Positions 42,735 to 51,289 of a DNA stretch of 64,000 nucleotides are shown piece after piece. The translations under genes and the position numbers were made by a program. The notes under the pieces were generated by a model. That model saw only the letters and a list, made by a program, of their open reading frames with translations. It did no database searches and was not told the DNA's origin. This stretch comes from Tardiphaga sp. 709 (GTDB lineage: Bacteria > Pseudomonadota > Alphaproteobacteria > Rhizobiales > Xanthobacteraceae), in the NCBI RefSeq assembly GCF_032401055.1, contig NZ_CP135529.1:434001-498000 (forward strand). Reading direction: 5' to 3'. Every line of letters starts with the position of its first letter. Within the stretch, counting starts at the first letter, position 1.

Positions 42735-43409
42735 TTAGCGGCCAATGATGCCGCGCGCGGCCAAAGAGGCGAGCGCGGCGGTTTTCTGGTCATCCGTGAT
42801 GCCATCGGGCCAGGACAGAACGTCGATCTGGACCGAGGTATCGCGAACGGTGACGGTGCGACGGACGTCGCGCGTGGTCGCATCGCAGCCCTCGTAAAGG
42901 ACGGCGCAGGCGATCTCGCTGCCATTGGTCCCGTCCGGATCGAACGGGACATATTTGCCGACGCTGACAGGGTCGGCGATCGTCACCGGCAGCGTAAAAG
43001 CTGCCGGCGAGGCGAAGTCCGTGGCGCCATCGGCGATGGTGAACTTGACCTCGCCGTCATAGGCGACGCCGACCGACGCGAAGCCGTCGATCGCGCCATC
43101 CGGGCGCACAACCTCGAAGTCACCGGCGTTGGCGCCCTCGTCGATCAGCTGGATGCGGTAGGTGCCTTCCTGCACACCAGCGCCATAAGGCGTGCCGGCT
43201 TTCGTCAGCACACCGTTGCCGGTACCGGTGAACGCAGGCGCGCCGACGGTGACGGCGCCTTGGTTGGCCAGCAAGAACCCCAGGACGGCGCCGGCCGTCA
43301 GGAGACCGGAGCCGGCTGCGATCATGATCTGCTCGCGGCAGCGGTTGGGGTTATCCTCGGAGACGATGTAATGCGCCGTGCGCGCAAGACCTTCGGTAAG
43401 AACATCCAT
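42735..43409 (-). CDS. Head decoration protein D (lambda gpD family) with inserted repeat domain
   Basis: 224 residues, longer than lambda D (about 110). N-terminal and C-terminal parts carry the decoration fold. Residues about 70-135 form an inserted module, FEVVRPDGAIDGFASVGVAY with VKFTIADGATDFASP, that is closely related to modules in the tail sheath gene. Trimer caps the capsid. Confidence 0.82.
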   Translation of the reverse strand: MDVLTEGLARTAHYIVSEDNPNRCREQIMIAAGSGLLTAGAVLGFLLANQGAVTVGAPAFTGTGNGVLTKAGTPYGAGVQEGTYRIQLIDEGANAGDFEVVRPDGAIDGFASVGVAYDGEVKFTIADGATDFASPAAFTLPVTIADPVSVGKYVPFDPDGTNGSEIACAVLYEGCDATTRDVRRTVTVRDTSVQIDVLSWPDGITDDQKTAALASLAARGIIGR

Positions 43410-43421
43410 GTTGCGTGATCC

Positions 43422-43961
43422 TTATCGACGCTTGTTGCTGGCTGCGACGGCGGACGCCAGCGCAGTGGTGGTCTTGGTCTTGTCGCCGCCGCTCTGCGGC
43501 TGCGCGAGACTGGCGGCGGACGTGCGGTCCGCCACATACTTTTCAGCGCCGCTGGCGGGCTTGCCGGGTGCTGCAGCGGCGACGTTCGCGGTCACGAACG
43601 ACGCGACGTCAGCGCCGGACATGGCCGGCGACTTGACGGCAAGATCGAGCGCAGCGGCCATGCGGCCGGCATCGCCCTTGACGCCTTCTGCACCGAGTGC
43701 AGCAGAGAGACGCTCGGTCGCAGCCTTCGCGCCTTCGGCCATCGCCTCGTTGCGCGCAGACGCGATGGCCGCATCGTGATCCGCCTGAGTGACGGTGCCG
43801 GCCTTGGTTGCGCCGCCGGCGGGCGGGTTGTCTTTCGACATTGTGCTTTCCTTCGTGGTTGGCAGGTGCGCCGCGGCGCCGGTTTCGTCCTCGTCGAGGA
43901 CAGGTTCGGCCGCACCCACAACAGCGTTGTGGATGGCAGCCAATAGGCTGGTGTTCGCCAT
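43422..43961 (-). CDS. Scaffold-like protein (Nu3 analogue)
   Basis: 179 residues, Ala-rich with a helical middle (GTVTQADHDAAIASARNEAM) and a C-terminal AGVKSPAMSGADV-like element. Lies between the S49 protease and decoration genes, exactly where Nu3-type scaffolds sit. An internal ATG at 43841 (MSKDNPPAGG) could give a shorter form. Function inferred from position and composition. Confidence 0.65.
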   Translation of the reverse strand: MANTSLLAAIHNAVVGAAEPVLDEDETGAAAHLPTTKESTMSKDNPPAGGATKAGTVTQADHDAAIASARNEAMAEGAKAATERLSAALGAEGVKGDAGRMAAALDLAVKSPAMSGADVASFVTANVAAAAPGKPASGAEKYVADRTSAASLAQPQSGGDKTKTTTALASAVAASNKRR

Positions 43962-43963
43962 GA

Positions 43964-44887
43964 TCAGGCTCTCCGGTTGACTTCCTTGATGAACGCGGCG
44001 AACGCCTCGTGTCCGTCGCCGATCGCATCGATGATGCCGAGCTCAAGCGCTTCCTCTGCGCCAAAACAGGCGGCCTCGGTCTTGAGCGCCTGCGCTTTCG
44101 TGAGCCGCTTGCCGCGGCCCTGCGCGACGGCGCCCGCAAAGCGATCACGGATGACATCCATGCGCGCCTGGGCTTTCTGGCGGACTTCGTCCGGCAATGC
44201 CTCATAGGGATTGCCATCGGTCTTGTGGGCACCCGACTTGATCAAGGTGACCTTGATGCCGTCTTGTTCGAGGTTGCCGCTGAAGTCAGCATGCATCGTG
44301 AGCGCGCCGATATTCGCTCCGCCGCCGAATTCGGGCATCACGATCTGGCGCGCCTGGCTGCCCAACAGATACGCGGCGGAATATGCGAAGTCCGTCAGGA
44401 TCGAGATCGTCGGCTTCGCCTTCGAAAGCGCCCGCATCGCCGCGGCTGTCTCGAACACACCGTTGACCATGCCGCCGAACGAGTCGATCTCGAAAACGAC
44501 AGCCTTGACCTCAGCACTGCGATGCGCTCGCGCGATCTGGGTCATCAGACCCTGATACGATGTCTCGCCAGACTCGCTGCCGAGCCAGGCGCCCTTCTGC
44601 ACAAGCGTGCCCTCGATCGGAATGATCGCGACACCCTCGATCATGTCAAAAGGCGCGACGTTCGCGCGGTCGTAAGAACGCCCCATGCGATCGCCGATCA
44701 CGCCGGCAGACGGCCGGCCATGTGCAAACGCGACATGATCGGTCGTGCCTTCACCGTTCACGATCGTGACGGCATGCCCGACCAGGCGCGGCCCCAGCAT
44801 GCGAGCAACCGTTTCGGCTTTGCTGGGGTGATAAAGCAGCGGCGTATCGAACAGCATACCGCAAAGGCGTTCGTGAGCGAGCGACAT
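43964..44887 (-). CDS. Capsid maturation protease, S49 (lambda gpC-like)
   Basis: 307 residues. ClpP/crotonase-fold S49 peptidase: IIPIEGTLVQKGAWLGSESG, VVFEIDSFGGMVNGVFETAA and DFAYSAAYLLGSQARQIVMP with the nucleophilic Ser in FAYSAAY and the general-base Lys further on. Cleaves the scaffold and probably itself during head maturation. Start at 44887. Confidence 0.9.
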   Translation of the reverse strand: MSLAHERLCGMLFDTPLLYHPSKAETVARMLGPRLVGHAVTIVNGEGTTDHVAFAHGRPSAGVIGDRMGRSYDRANVAPFDMIEGVAIIPIEGTLVQKGAWLGSESGETSYQGLMTQIARAHRSAEVKAVVFEIDSFGGMVNGVFETAAAMRALSKAKPTISILTDFAYSAAYLLGSQARQIVMPEFGGGANIGALTMHADFSGNLEQDGIKVTLIKSGAHKTDGNPYEALPDEVRQKAQARMDVIRDRFAGAVAQGRGKRLTKAQALKTEAACFGAEEALELGIIDAIGDGHEAFAAFIKEVNRRA

Positions 44888-44899
44888 CAATCGTCCCCT

Positions 44900-45163
44900 T
44901 CAGCGTACGAAGCGCATACGTTTGGCGAACCGGGACCGGATGCCACTCTTGCGCTCGCACATGCGTTCATACTTCGAGATAAGCTCGGACAGGCCTGTAA
45001 GGCTGCCACGATCCCAACGGATTTCATTGTCGCGACCGAAGCGCGTCATGACTACGCCGCCGCCGGTCGCTAACTTCAATTCCGCGGCGCGCAGTGCCGA
45101 TACAACCGCGCAAGGATCATCCATGTCCACTTGTGCACCATCGATCTCGACCATCGCTACCAT
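44900..45163 (-). CDS. Head-tail joining protein W (lambda gpW)
   Basis: 87 residues: ALRAAELKLATGGGVVMTRF followed by GSLTGLSELISKYERMCERK, the gpW pattern of lambda (ALHDL-x-TG ... V-x-x-L-x-x-YIA-x-LE). Start ATG overlaps the portal stop (TGATG). Fills the head-tail opening after packaging. Confidence 0.85.
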   Translation of the reverse strand: MVAMVEIDGAQVDMDDPCAVVSALRAAELKLATGGGVVMTRFGRDNEIRWDRGSLTGLSELISKYERMCERKSGIRSRFAKRMRFVR

Positions 45164-46863
45164 CACGCGTCCTCACGCTGGCGCTGAGACTGCGATGCTG
45201 CCGGCTCATCCGCGCTGTCATCGGCCTTCGAGTTCGGGTTGCGTTCAAACGGCGACGGCAAGCCGGCGTCCGTATAGCGCTTGTGCTCGCGCAAGCGTTG
45301 CTCAAACACTTCGTCGGGATCCTTGCCCAATTCCGCGCACTCATCCGCAAGCGTCGTCGTGCCATTGTATAGCCGCTCGCTCGCGCCTTTCGCGCTCTTG
45401 AGATCGTCGGCGCTCGGCTTCGCCGGTCCTTGCCACAGAGCCCACGCGACGCGATCGCGATGCGCGAGAAAGAGGGCGTAGCCTCCCTTGAAGGCGATGC
45501 GCTCTTCACCGATCTCTTCGTCGAGCCAGCTCTCATAGAGCGGCTGCACCGTCGGCGCCGCAATACGGTCGCGACGACGCATGACGACGGGCCAGATCGA
45601 GGAATTTTCCATCCGCGTCGATGAATACGTGGCGTTCTCATGATTCATCGTCAAACCGCCGAACGTGATGCCGATCGCCCGCGCCATATCGCGCGCCAGC
45701 TCACGGTTGACGGGCAGGAATTGTGGACCCGGCGTCTGCGTCGTCAGCAGCTTCAGCTCTTCGTCGGGCGCAAGGTGCGACACCTGCGGCGCGTCGCTGA
45801 TAGCGATCTCACTCTCGGCCGCCTTATCGAGCCGCGACATGAAGTAGTCACGGAATTCGTCCGAATAAGTCGGCTTGCCGTTTCCTCCAACGTCGTCGCC
45901 CATAGCCTCGATTGCCTCGAAAGCTTCCTTCGAGGGAGTTTTGCTCGTGAGCACCGCTGCAAACACGGTCTGCAGGATCGCAGTCTGGATCGTGGTATCG
46001 ACCAAAATCTCACGCTGGATGTGCTGTCGGAACGCCGATGCCATTCGGCTGATACCGCGCACGTCGCCAGCGTCCAGCGGATCGAATGCATGCGCGACGA
46101 GCTGGCGGCCCTCGGCGTCATAGCCGCGATATTCCCGCTTGGTGACGATGCCGGCGTTCCGCTCTTCAATGCGATACGCGATAGGCCGCCCGTTCGGGTC
46201 ATGAACGACGCCCTGATAGAGGCCCTCGATCTCGTTGGTGTCCTGCACCAATCGGCTGGGAGTGACCATGCACATTTTGGTGCCGGTCGTGATGCCGTAG
46301 CGCTTTCGCTCGCTCGGCGCCATGAAGCTAACGACACCAAGCGACTCGCCGTAGACCATGTCCCAGCGCAGCGCGATGTCGATCATCTGGGGAACAGTGA
46401 ACTTGCCGCGCTGATCGCATTCGCGCGGCGACCAGGCATATCGCTTCCAGCGCTGCTTGATCGTCCGCACGAGGCTGGATGCTTCCTCCGGGCTATAACC
46501 AAGATCGCTTAGATCGGGTTGCGGATTCAGTACCAGCTCGACGCCGACCGTATCCGCGATCACCTGGTCGGCCGCGCCGCGCAGCATGCCGGAATTCTGG
46601 ATCAATTCCATTGCAAGCCCAGCTGCTCGCTTCCACGCAACACGGACTTCGTCGCGATGCTCACGCGTCGCCGACGACCGCATTGTCAGCACCCTGGACT
46701 TGTTGTCGCGCAGGTAGCCTGCGCGCGCCTTCGGCATCTGCGTAACTGCGGCTGGCTGTGAGACGCGCGCCGACACGGCGCGGCTCTTCGTTCCCGCTTT
46801 CGCGGGACGGGCCTTCGTTGCCGGAGTTGCTTGACGCCGTTTTGTCACTTTCGCTTCTTCCAT
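45163..46863 (-). CDS. Portal protein (lambda gpB family)
   Basis: 566 residues. Core: VAWKRAAGLAMELIQNSGML, DPLDAGDVRGISRMASAFRQ, EILVDTTIQTAILQTVFAAV, IGITFGGLTMNHENATYSST-R and a C-terminal ALFLAHRDRVAWALWQGPAK. Dodecameric vertex through which DNA enters. Overlaps the terminase stop by 19 bases and the gpW start. Confidence 0.95.
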   Translation of the reverse strand: MEEAKVTKRRQATPATKARPAKAGTKSRAVSARVSQPAAVTQMPKARAGYLRDNKSRVLTMRSSATREHRDEVRVAWKRAAGLAMELIQNSGMLRGAADQVIADTVGVELVLNPQPDLSDLGYSPEEASSLVRTIKQRWKRYAWSPRECDQRGKFTVPQMIDIALRWDMVYGESLGVVSFMAPSERKRYGITTGTKMCMVTPSRLVQDTNEIEGLYQGVVHDPNGRPIAYRIEERNAGIVTKREYRGYDAEGRQLVAHAFDPLDAGDVRGISRMASAFRQHIQREILVDTTIQTAILQTVFAAVLTSKTPSKEAFEAIEAMGDDVGGNGKPTYSDEFRDYFMSRLDKAAESEIAISDAPQVSHLAPDEELKLLTTQTPGPQFLPVNRELARDMARAIGITFGGLTMNHENATYSSTRMENSSIWPVVMRRRDRIAAPTVQPLYESWLDEEIGEERIAFKGGYALFLAHRDRVAWALWQGPAKPSADDLKSAKGASERLYNGTTTLADECAELGKDPDEVFEQRLREHKRYTDAGLPSPFERNPNSKADDSADEPAASQSQRQREDA

Positions 46864-47398
46864 TTGTCGCGCCGATCGGTCGCGCGCTGACTGCGCTCGG
46901 CCGGCGTTTCGGAGGACTTAGGTTCGAATGGCGAGGCCGCCGCTTCGAAGAGATCAGGCGCCGATGGCTGCCCATGAGTTGCGATCAGCAGCTCGGCCCA
47001 TTTCGCCTCATTGAGGCGACGCTTGTGTTCGAGGTGCCAGCCCAGCGCGGTGACGTAGACGGTCACGTCGAACCAGTCGTTCGGCCGTCCGAGTATCTTC
47101 TTCCACTCGCGCGCCGCGCTCGGCCTGATCATCCGCCGGGCGCGCCGGTTGATCGACGCCCGCGCTTCCTCATCGGGATCGACGAGGCGCTCCGCCGTGA
47201 TTTCCTTCGCGAACTCTTCGTCGCAAAGATGCGGCGTCAGATGCAGCGTGTTGCGCGGCCAATAACCCCGGGCATCAGGGCCAGCTACGAGATTGGCGAC
47301 CCCCGCAACGACTTCGGTCTTCACGTCGTACAAGCCGACCGGATAGAGCAGCACTTTCGCGACGATGCGTTTGTGCCGATCCTTGATGTCCTTTTTTT
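46845..47398 (-). pseudogene. Terminase large subunit C-terminal part, out of frame
   Basis: The minus strand from about 47398 to 46845 reads KDIKDRHKRIVAKVLLYPVG-LYDVKTEVV, then ARGYWPRNTLHLTPHLCDEE and WKKILGRPNDWFDVTVYVTA (the GpA C-terminal end with the N-E-[AL]-x-D-type helix). It continues the large terminase but in the -1 frame relative to it, beginning in the A7 run. It has no good start of its own (the nearest, ATG at 47414, reads into the same tract). Confidence 0.75.
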
Positions 47399-48955
47399 CG
47401 GCGTGCCCAGCCAAGGCAGACCGGCCTTATGCTGTCCGTCCAATGCATAGACATTAGGCCGGCCGGAACAGAACTTGTAGACGCGCTCCGTTGCGAAACC
47501 GGAGTCGACGCCGCTAAGGTCGATCGCCTTTTGCCCGCCGCCCGCCGCCTCATAGGTCCGTCCGAGCGCGTCGGCGAGCGCAACCCACGCATCGTCAACT
47601 TGATCGGGCGCACCTGCGAAGGTCTCGCGGTCGATCAACCAGCGCTGACCGCGCGGTCCGATCGCATAGCAGGCCCACTTGATCCCATACCCCTGGACGT
47701 CTGCCGCCGAGACCAGTAGTCCCGCCTCCGCCGGCACGACGCCGCGCGGATACGGATGCTTCCGTGCCGCCTCAGTGACCTTCTCGTGCTCGATCGCAAC
47801 GCCGCCGGGGTCGTAAGGCTCCGCGAGATCCTGCTGGAAGAACACCCGCAGCTTCGTCGTATCGCCCTGCGCGTCGGCCCAGCGCTTCATGATATCGGCG
47901 AAGCGCTCGCGCGGCGCGTAAGCCGCCCAGAGATGATAGCTCGGCTGCCAAGCGCTGCAGCGCCCCTCACATGGCGGACAACGCCAACGTTCGAGGTCGG
48001 CCGGCTTGATGATCAGCGGGACCGCTTCGTCGCCATCGTTAACGCGGCGAGCGATCCAGACGCCCTCGATCAGTATCTCTCGCTTATGGCCATCGAGAAT
48101 GACGCCGTCGCAAGCCATGCAGCGCATATGCGCCGGGAGATTCTGCTCATCGTCTGCCGCTCGCATCTGCTCAAACAAAAGCGGCTGGTAGGCACGACAA
48201 TGCGGGCATGGCAGATAGAGATAACGCTGATCCCCGGCCTCGAAATCGTCGGTGATCGGGCACTCGCCTGCCACGCCAGGGGTCGAGCCCTGCCATTCCT
48301 TGGCCAGATCGCCGTAGAACTTCTGCCGGGCGCGCGCCTGGTCACGAGGGCTTCCGCGCCCATCGACGTCGCGGGGATAGCCGGTGACCTCGTCCATCGC
48401 CAGGTACTTGATCGAGACCATCTGCAGGCCCTTAGAAGAACCTGCATTGACGATCTGACACCAGCCGCCGGCATATCGCTTGAAGGCCGTCGTCGACGCT
48501 TTCTCATCGCGACTGCTCATCGGAGCAACCTTGTGACGCCACTTTACTGACGCCTCGATGGTCGGATCGAGCTTGACGCGATTGAACTTGGTCGCCTCTT
48601 CCAACGTCGGCAACACGATCAGCATCGTTCCCGGCGCGCGATCGACGATAAAGCCAAACCAATTCTCAATCGCGGTCGACTTGCCGAGCTGCGCCGCCCA
48701 TCGCGCCGTCACCCGGCGCGCCGGATGATCAGGATGCAAGCAATCCTGTGGCTCGCGCAGATACGGCACGCGGTCGGTGCGAAACTTACCCGGCCAAGGC
48801 GAGCCCGATTCCGCGGACACTTCACGATTACGATCAGCCCATTCGCTGATGGTCAGCTCTTCGGTCGGCCGCGATGCAGCGGCCAGGCCGCCAAAGAGAA
48901 CCTTGGCGCCAAGCGGCAGATCAGGAAACCGCAGCCGCGGGTCGTGAAAGCTCAC
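47321..48955 (-). CDS. Terminase large subunit (lambda gpA family), C-terminally frameshifted
   Basis: 544 residues in this frame. N-terminal ISEWADRNREVSAESGSPWP is the GpA marker; ATPase motifs AAQLGKST (Walker A-like) and YLAMDEV (Walker B); zinc-finger pairs CPHC and CMAC; nuclease region DVQGYGIKWACYAIGPRGQR with SGVDSGFATERVYKF. After GLPWLGTPKK the frame leaves the family sequence and adds about 25 unrelated residues, while the true C-terminus lies in the -1 frame from the A7 run at 47392-47398. Confidence 0.9.
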   Translation of the reverse strand: MSFHDPRLRFPDLPLGAKVLFGGLAAASRPTEELTISEWADRNREVSAESGSPWPGKFRTDRVPYLREPQDCLHPDHPARRVTARWAAQLGKSTAIENWFGFIVDRAPGTMLIVLPTLEEATKFNRVKLDPTIEASVKWRHKVAPMSSRDEKASTTAFKRYAGGWCQIVNAGSSKGLQMVSIKYLAMDEVTGYPRDVDGRGSPRDQARARQKFYGDLAKEWQGSTPGVAGECPITDDFEAGDQRYLYLPCPHCRAYQPLLFEQMRAADDEQNLPAHMRCMACDGVILDGHKREILIEGVWIARRVNDGDEAVPLIIKPADLERWRCPPCEGRCSAWQPSYHLWAAYAPRERFADIMKRWADAQGDTTKLRVFFQQDLAEPYDPGGVAIEHEKVTEAARKHPYPRGVVPAEAGLLVSAADVQGYGIKWACYAIGPRGQRWLIDRETFAGAPDQVDDAWVALADALGRTYEAAGGGQKAIDLSGVDSGFATERVYKFCSGRPNVYALDGQHKAGLPWLGTPKKRTSRIGTNASSRKCCSIRSACTT

Positions 48956-49584
48956 TGAAGCGACGCCGCCTCGATCGGCGACCTATCGTCATCTTGCTCG
49001 GCAGCCATCTCGCCGCGATTGAGCGCGTCGAGATATTTCAGCATCTCGGTATGGAAGACCTCGACGCCCTTACGGGCGAAGGCCTTCAGGACGATACGGG
49101 CGATCCGCTCGTCCCAACCATACTTGACCGAGGCGGCTGATGCCTCGCCCTCGATTGCCCGTTCGAACGCGCTCTGCATCAGCGCTATGGCATTGCGCCC
49201 GCTCTTATCAACCTCGGACACCAGCGTCAGCTTGCCGAGACGCTCCGCGAGATCCAGCTCGCGGATCGCAGCATCGGCCTGCGCCTTGCGGGCGGTGCCG
49301 TCTGACTGCGAACCGGGAAACCGCATCGCCTGCTGGGCAGACGGGCTGGCCGGAGAAGCCGCTGGCGAGAACGACGGAACAGGCTTCCGCAGCCGAACGT
49401 TCTCCGTTCGATGCGCCGCCAGTGCCGAGAACTCGACCAGGTTCGATTTGCCCTCGCGCCGCTGAAGCAGCGCTTCCGAATGTTGCTTCACATAGCGCGA
49501 GAGGGTCGAGCGATCCACGGCATCGCCGGCAGCGGTCAACCGTTCCGCTGCAACCGTGATCGATAACCACTCACCCTCGTCCAT
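48952..49584 (-). CDS. Terminase small subunit (Nu1-like)
   Basis: 210 residues. N-terminal winged helix MDEGEWLSITVAAERLTAAG followed by RSTLSRYVKQHSEALLQRRE and EFSALAAHRTENVRLRKP, then a Ser/Pro linker and a C-terminal helix (ELDLAERLGKLTLVSEVDKS). Binds the cos/pac region and directs the large subunit. Overlaps the large-subunit start by 4 bases. Confidence 0.88.
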   Translation of the reverse strand: MDEGEWLSITVAAERLTAAGDAVDRSTLSRYVKQHSEALLQRREGKSNLVEFSALAAHRTENVRLRKPVPSFSPAASPASPSAQQAMRFPGSQSDGTARKAQADAAIRELDLAERLGKLTLVSEVDKSGRNAIALMQSAFERAIEGEASAASVKYGWDERIARIVLKAFARKGVEVFHTEMLKYLDALNRGEMAAEQDDDRSPIEAASLQ

Positions 49585-49814
49585 CGCGTGCTAATCCGTG
49601 CATTGTCACGTGTGAAACACGCGTTCGCGTGTACCGCTTTCAGAGCGATCTACTGGCGAAATTCCAGGGGCGGCGACCCCGTGTAAGGCGAAAAAACCGG
49701 CTTACGGTCCCTAAACCGGGGGGCCAGTGTTGCCCCCGGGCATCACCGTTCCGAGCCCCCGGTGGGCGTGCTTATGATGCGGTGTGGCGCTGAAGCCACC
49801 TATCGAGCGTGCCG
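49585..49814. promoter_or_regulatory. Candidate packaging (cos-like) region
   Basis: 230-base gap immediately upstream of the small terminase gene, GC-rich and full of dyad symmetry: 7-bp arms ACACGCG-TT-CGCGTGT at 49617-49632 and an imperfect CCGGGGG...CCCCCGG stem at 49716-49739. In lambda-type phages cos lies at this position. No cohesive-end sequence can be read directly, so this is inference. Confidence 0.45.
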
Positions 49815-50348
49815 CTAAACCAGCACGCGGGCTATTTCGTGCGCGACACGGTCGGCGATGCCCGCAGTACCCTTACGGAAGGCAGCTGCGGTCTCATCCT
49901 TCACCAGTTCGCGCGCGATGTTAGGACCGAAAAGCGGCTTAAGCGGACCACGCTCATCGCTGGTCCGGACATAGACGCGATTGCCGTAGGCCGGGACCAT
50001 GAACGAGTGCTTGAAAACCTGTCGCTTGCCCCAAGGTGCGGCGCTGACACCGCGCTTGCCCTGCCTCGCGTTGAACAGGTTGAGGTTGGTCTCATCTCCC
50101 GTCGCCTTCAGAACGTATTCCAGCGAAGCCGGCGTCGCTCGGATCGTTTCAACCGCCTTGTTGATCTGGCTGTACTTGATGCCGGTCTGCCGAACCAACG
50201 CACGCTTGACCTGCGTCCGCCCTTTGTCGCTCTCATGATTGAGAGCACGCATCATCACCGTGCGTGCCATGCCATCGCCGAGCGCTGCAAGCTGATTGCC
50301 GAAGCGCCAGATGATGCGGTCTCGCGCCTCGATCTTAATCTCGATCAT
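49815..50348 (-). CDS. Phage minor tail protein Z-like
   Basis: 177 residues from the internal ATG at 50348 (MIEIKIEARDRIIWRFGNQL). Contains TVMMRALNHESDKGRTQVKRALVRQTG (split here for reading) and FMVPAYGNRVYVRTSDERGP, a GpZ-type prophage tail protein pattern. Placed upstream of the terminases, which is unusual for a tail-linked gene. Longer start at 50435 gives only a low-complexity addition. Confidence 0.75.
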   Translation of the reverse strand: MIEIKIEARDRIIWRFGNQLAALGDGMARTVMMRALNHESDKGRTQVKRALVRQTGIKYSQINKAVETIRATPASLEYVLKATGDETNLNLFNARQGKRGVSAAPWGKRQVFKHSFMVPAYGNRVYVRTSDERGPLKPLFGPNIARELVKDETAAAFRKGTAGIADRVAHEIARVLV

Positions 50349-50579
50349 GCTGCAGCCCAAAAGGGCCGCTCCCGGAATCCGACAGCGGCCCAAGCTAGGG
50401 AGGAAACGCCCAAGGAGGGCAGCGATAGCACGCAAGCGCTACGCACACCCTCTGCCAACGGAAACGCCGCCGGCATTGCTGCCGACGGCGTGAGATGGTT
50501 CACCTTCCAAGCGATGATTACATGGCGACGCTCCAGGTTGCGAGACCAATGCGGCCTGTCACCCATGCTGGAAAAGCAA

Positions 50580-50603
50580 AAGCCCGGCACGAAGGCCGGG
50601 CTT
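50580..50603 (-). terminator. Intrinsic terminator between early and late genes
   Basis: AAGCCCGGC-ACGAAG-GCCGGGCTT stem (9 bp) followed on the minus strand by TTTTGCTTTTCC. Lies 30 bases after the NusG-like gene stop and before the late genes. A natural target for the antitermination protein encoded right upstream. Confidence 0.85.
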
Positions 50604-50632
50604 AACTGGAATCGTTCCGAACACCCTAAGAC

Positions 50633-51289
50633 CTATGAAGGCCGAGGGATGCGCCGTTGCTTGTGTCTAGCAACCCTGAGTGCGTGCGATGCGCCGGTCG
50701 GCGTATCGTCCGGCTCGATCTGCCCCTCGTCTAGTACGACAGGGGACAGGCGCCCGAAGATGTTCACAAGGACACTGAGTCGGCCCTTGGAGTCTAGTCT
50801 TTCGATTTGGCCGCTGAATGCGGCGAACGGGCCATCCACAACACGGACAAGCTGCCCCGTATTGAACATGCGCTTGCGCTTACTCAGAGGCACGTTGCAG
50901 ATCGCCTCGATGCGACGGATCTGCTCCATTCCATCGGGACCATCAGGCCGCAGCCTCATGAAGAAATCGCCGAACGTGACGAATCCGATCACACCATCGA
51001 ACAGGCGCGGATTTAGCAGGGACTCGTAGTCAGGCAACATGATGAGCCCAGGAAATAGCGGAACAACGACCTCACGCTTGCGTCCATGCACGATCTCGGT
51101 TCGCCGGATCTGCGGGGAATAAGCATCGATCTTGTTCCGTCGGAACGTTCGCATCACCATCGCATCCCTTCCGGGCCTTACTTCGAGCACGTACCAATGC
51201 TTAGGCGCCGGCTTTTCGACAACAGCGTTCCGGGCCAAAAGGTCAACGATGCCGACATGGTCGCCGATCTTGTAGTCACTCGCCATCAT
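50633..51289 (-). CDS. NusG/RfaH-like transcription antiterminator
   Basis: 218 residues. NGN domain: HWYVLEVRPGRDAMVMRTFR with YSPQIRRTEIV...PLFPGLIM, then a KOW domain at the end: GQLVRVVDGPFAAFSGQIER with RLSVLVNIFGRLSPVVL. This is the NusG/RfaH architecture with an N-terminal extension. Probably binds RNA polymerase and lets it read through the terminator at 50580-50603 into the late genes. Start overlaps the stop of the replication gene. Confidence 0.9.
   Translation of the reverse strand: MMASDYKIGDHVGIVDLLARNAVVEKPAPKHWYVLEVRPGRDAMVMRTFRRNKIDAYSPQIRRTEIVHGRKREVVVPLFPGLIMLPDYESLLNPRLFDGVIGFVTFGDFFMRLRPDGPDGMEQIRRIEAICNVPLSKRKRMFNTGQLVRVVDGPFAAFSGQIERLDSKGRLSVLVNIFGRLSPVVLDEGQIEPDDTPTGASHALRVARHKQRRIPRPS

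Noticed and set aside
41595-43418. 607-residue plus-strand reading frame opposite capsid and decoration genes
   Set aside because: Antisense to the major capsid and decoration genes, which are solidly identified.
46845-47414. Independent 189-residue gene MAGHAEKKDIKDRH...
   Set aside because: Its content is the missing C-terminus of the large terminase and its start lies in the A7 frameshift tract, so it is not a separate gene.
49585-49814. CRISPR-like or repeat array in the gap before the small terminase
   Set aside because: There are dyads but no regularly spaced repeats; a packaging site is the better guess.
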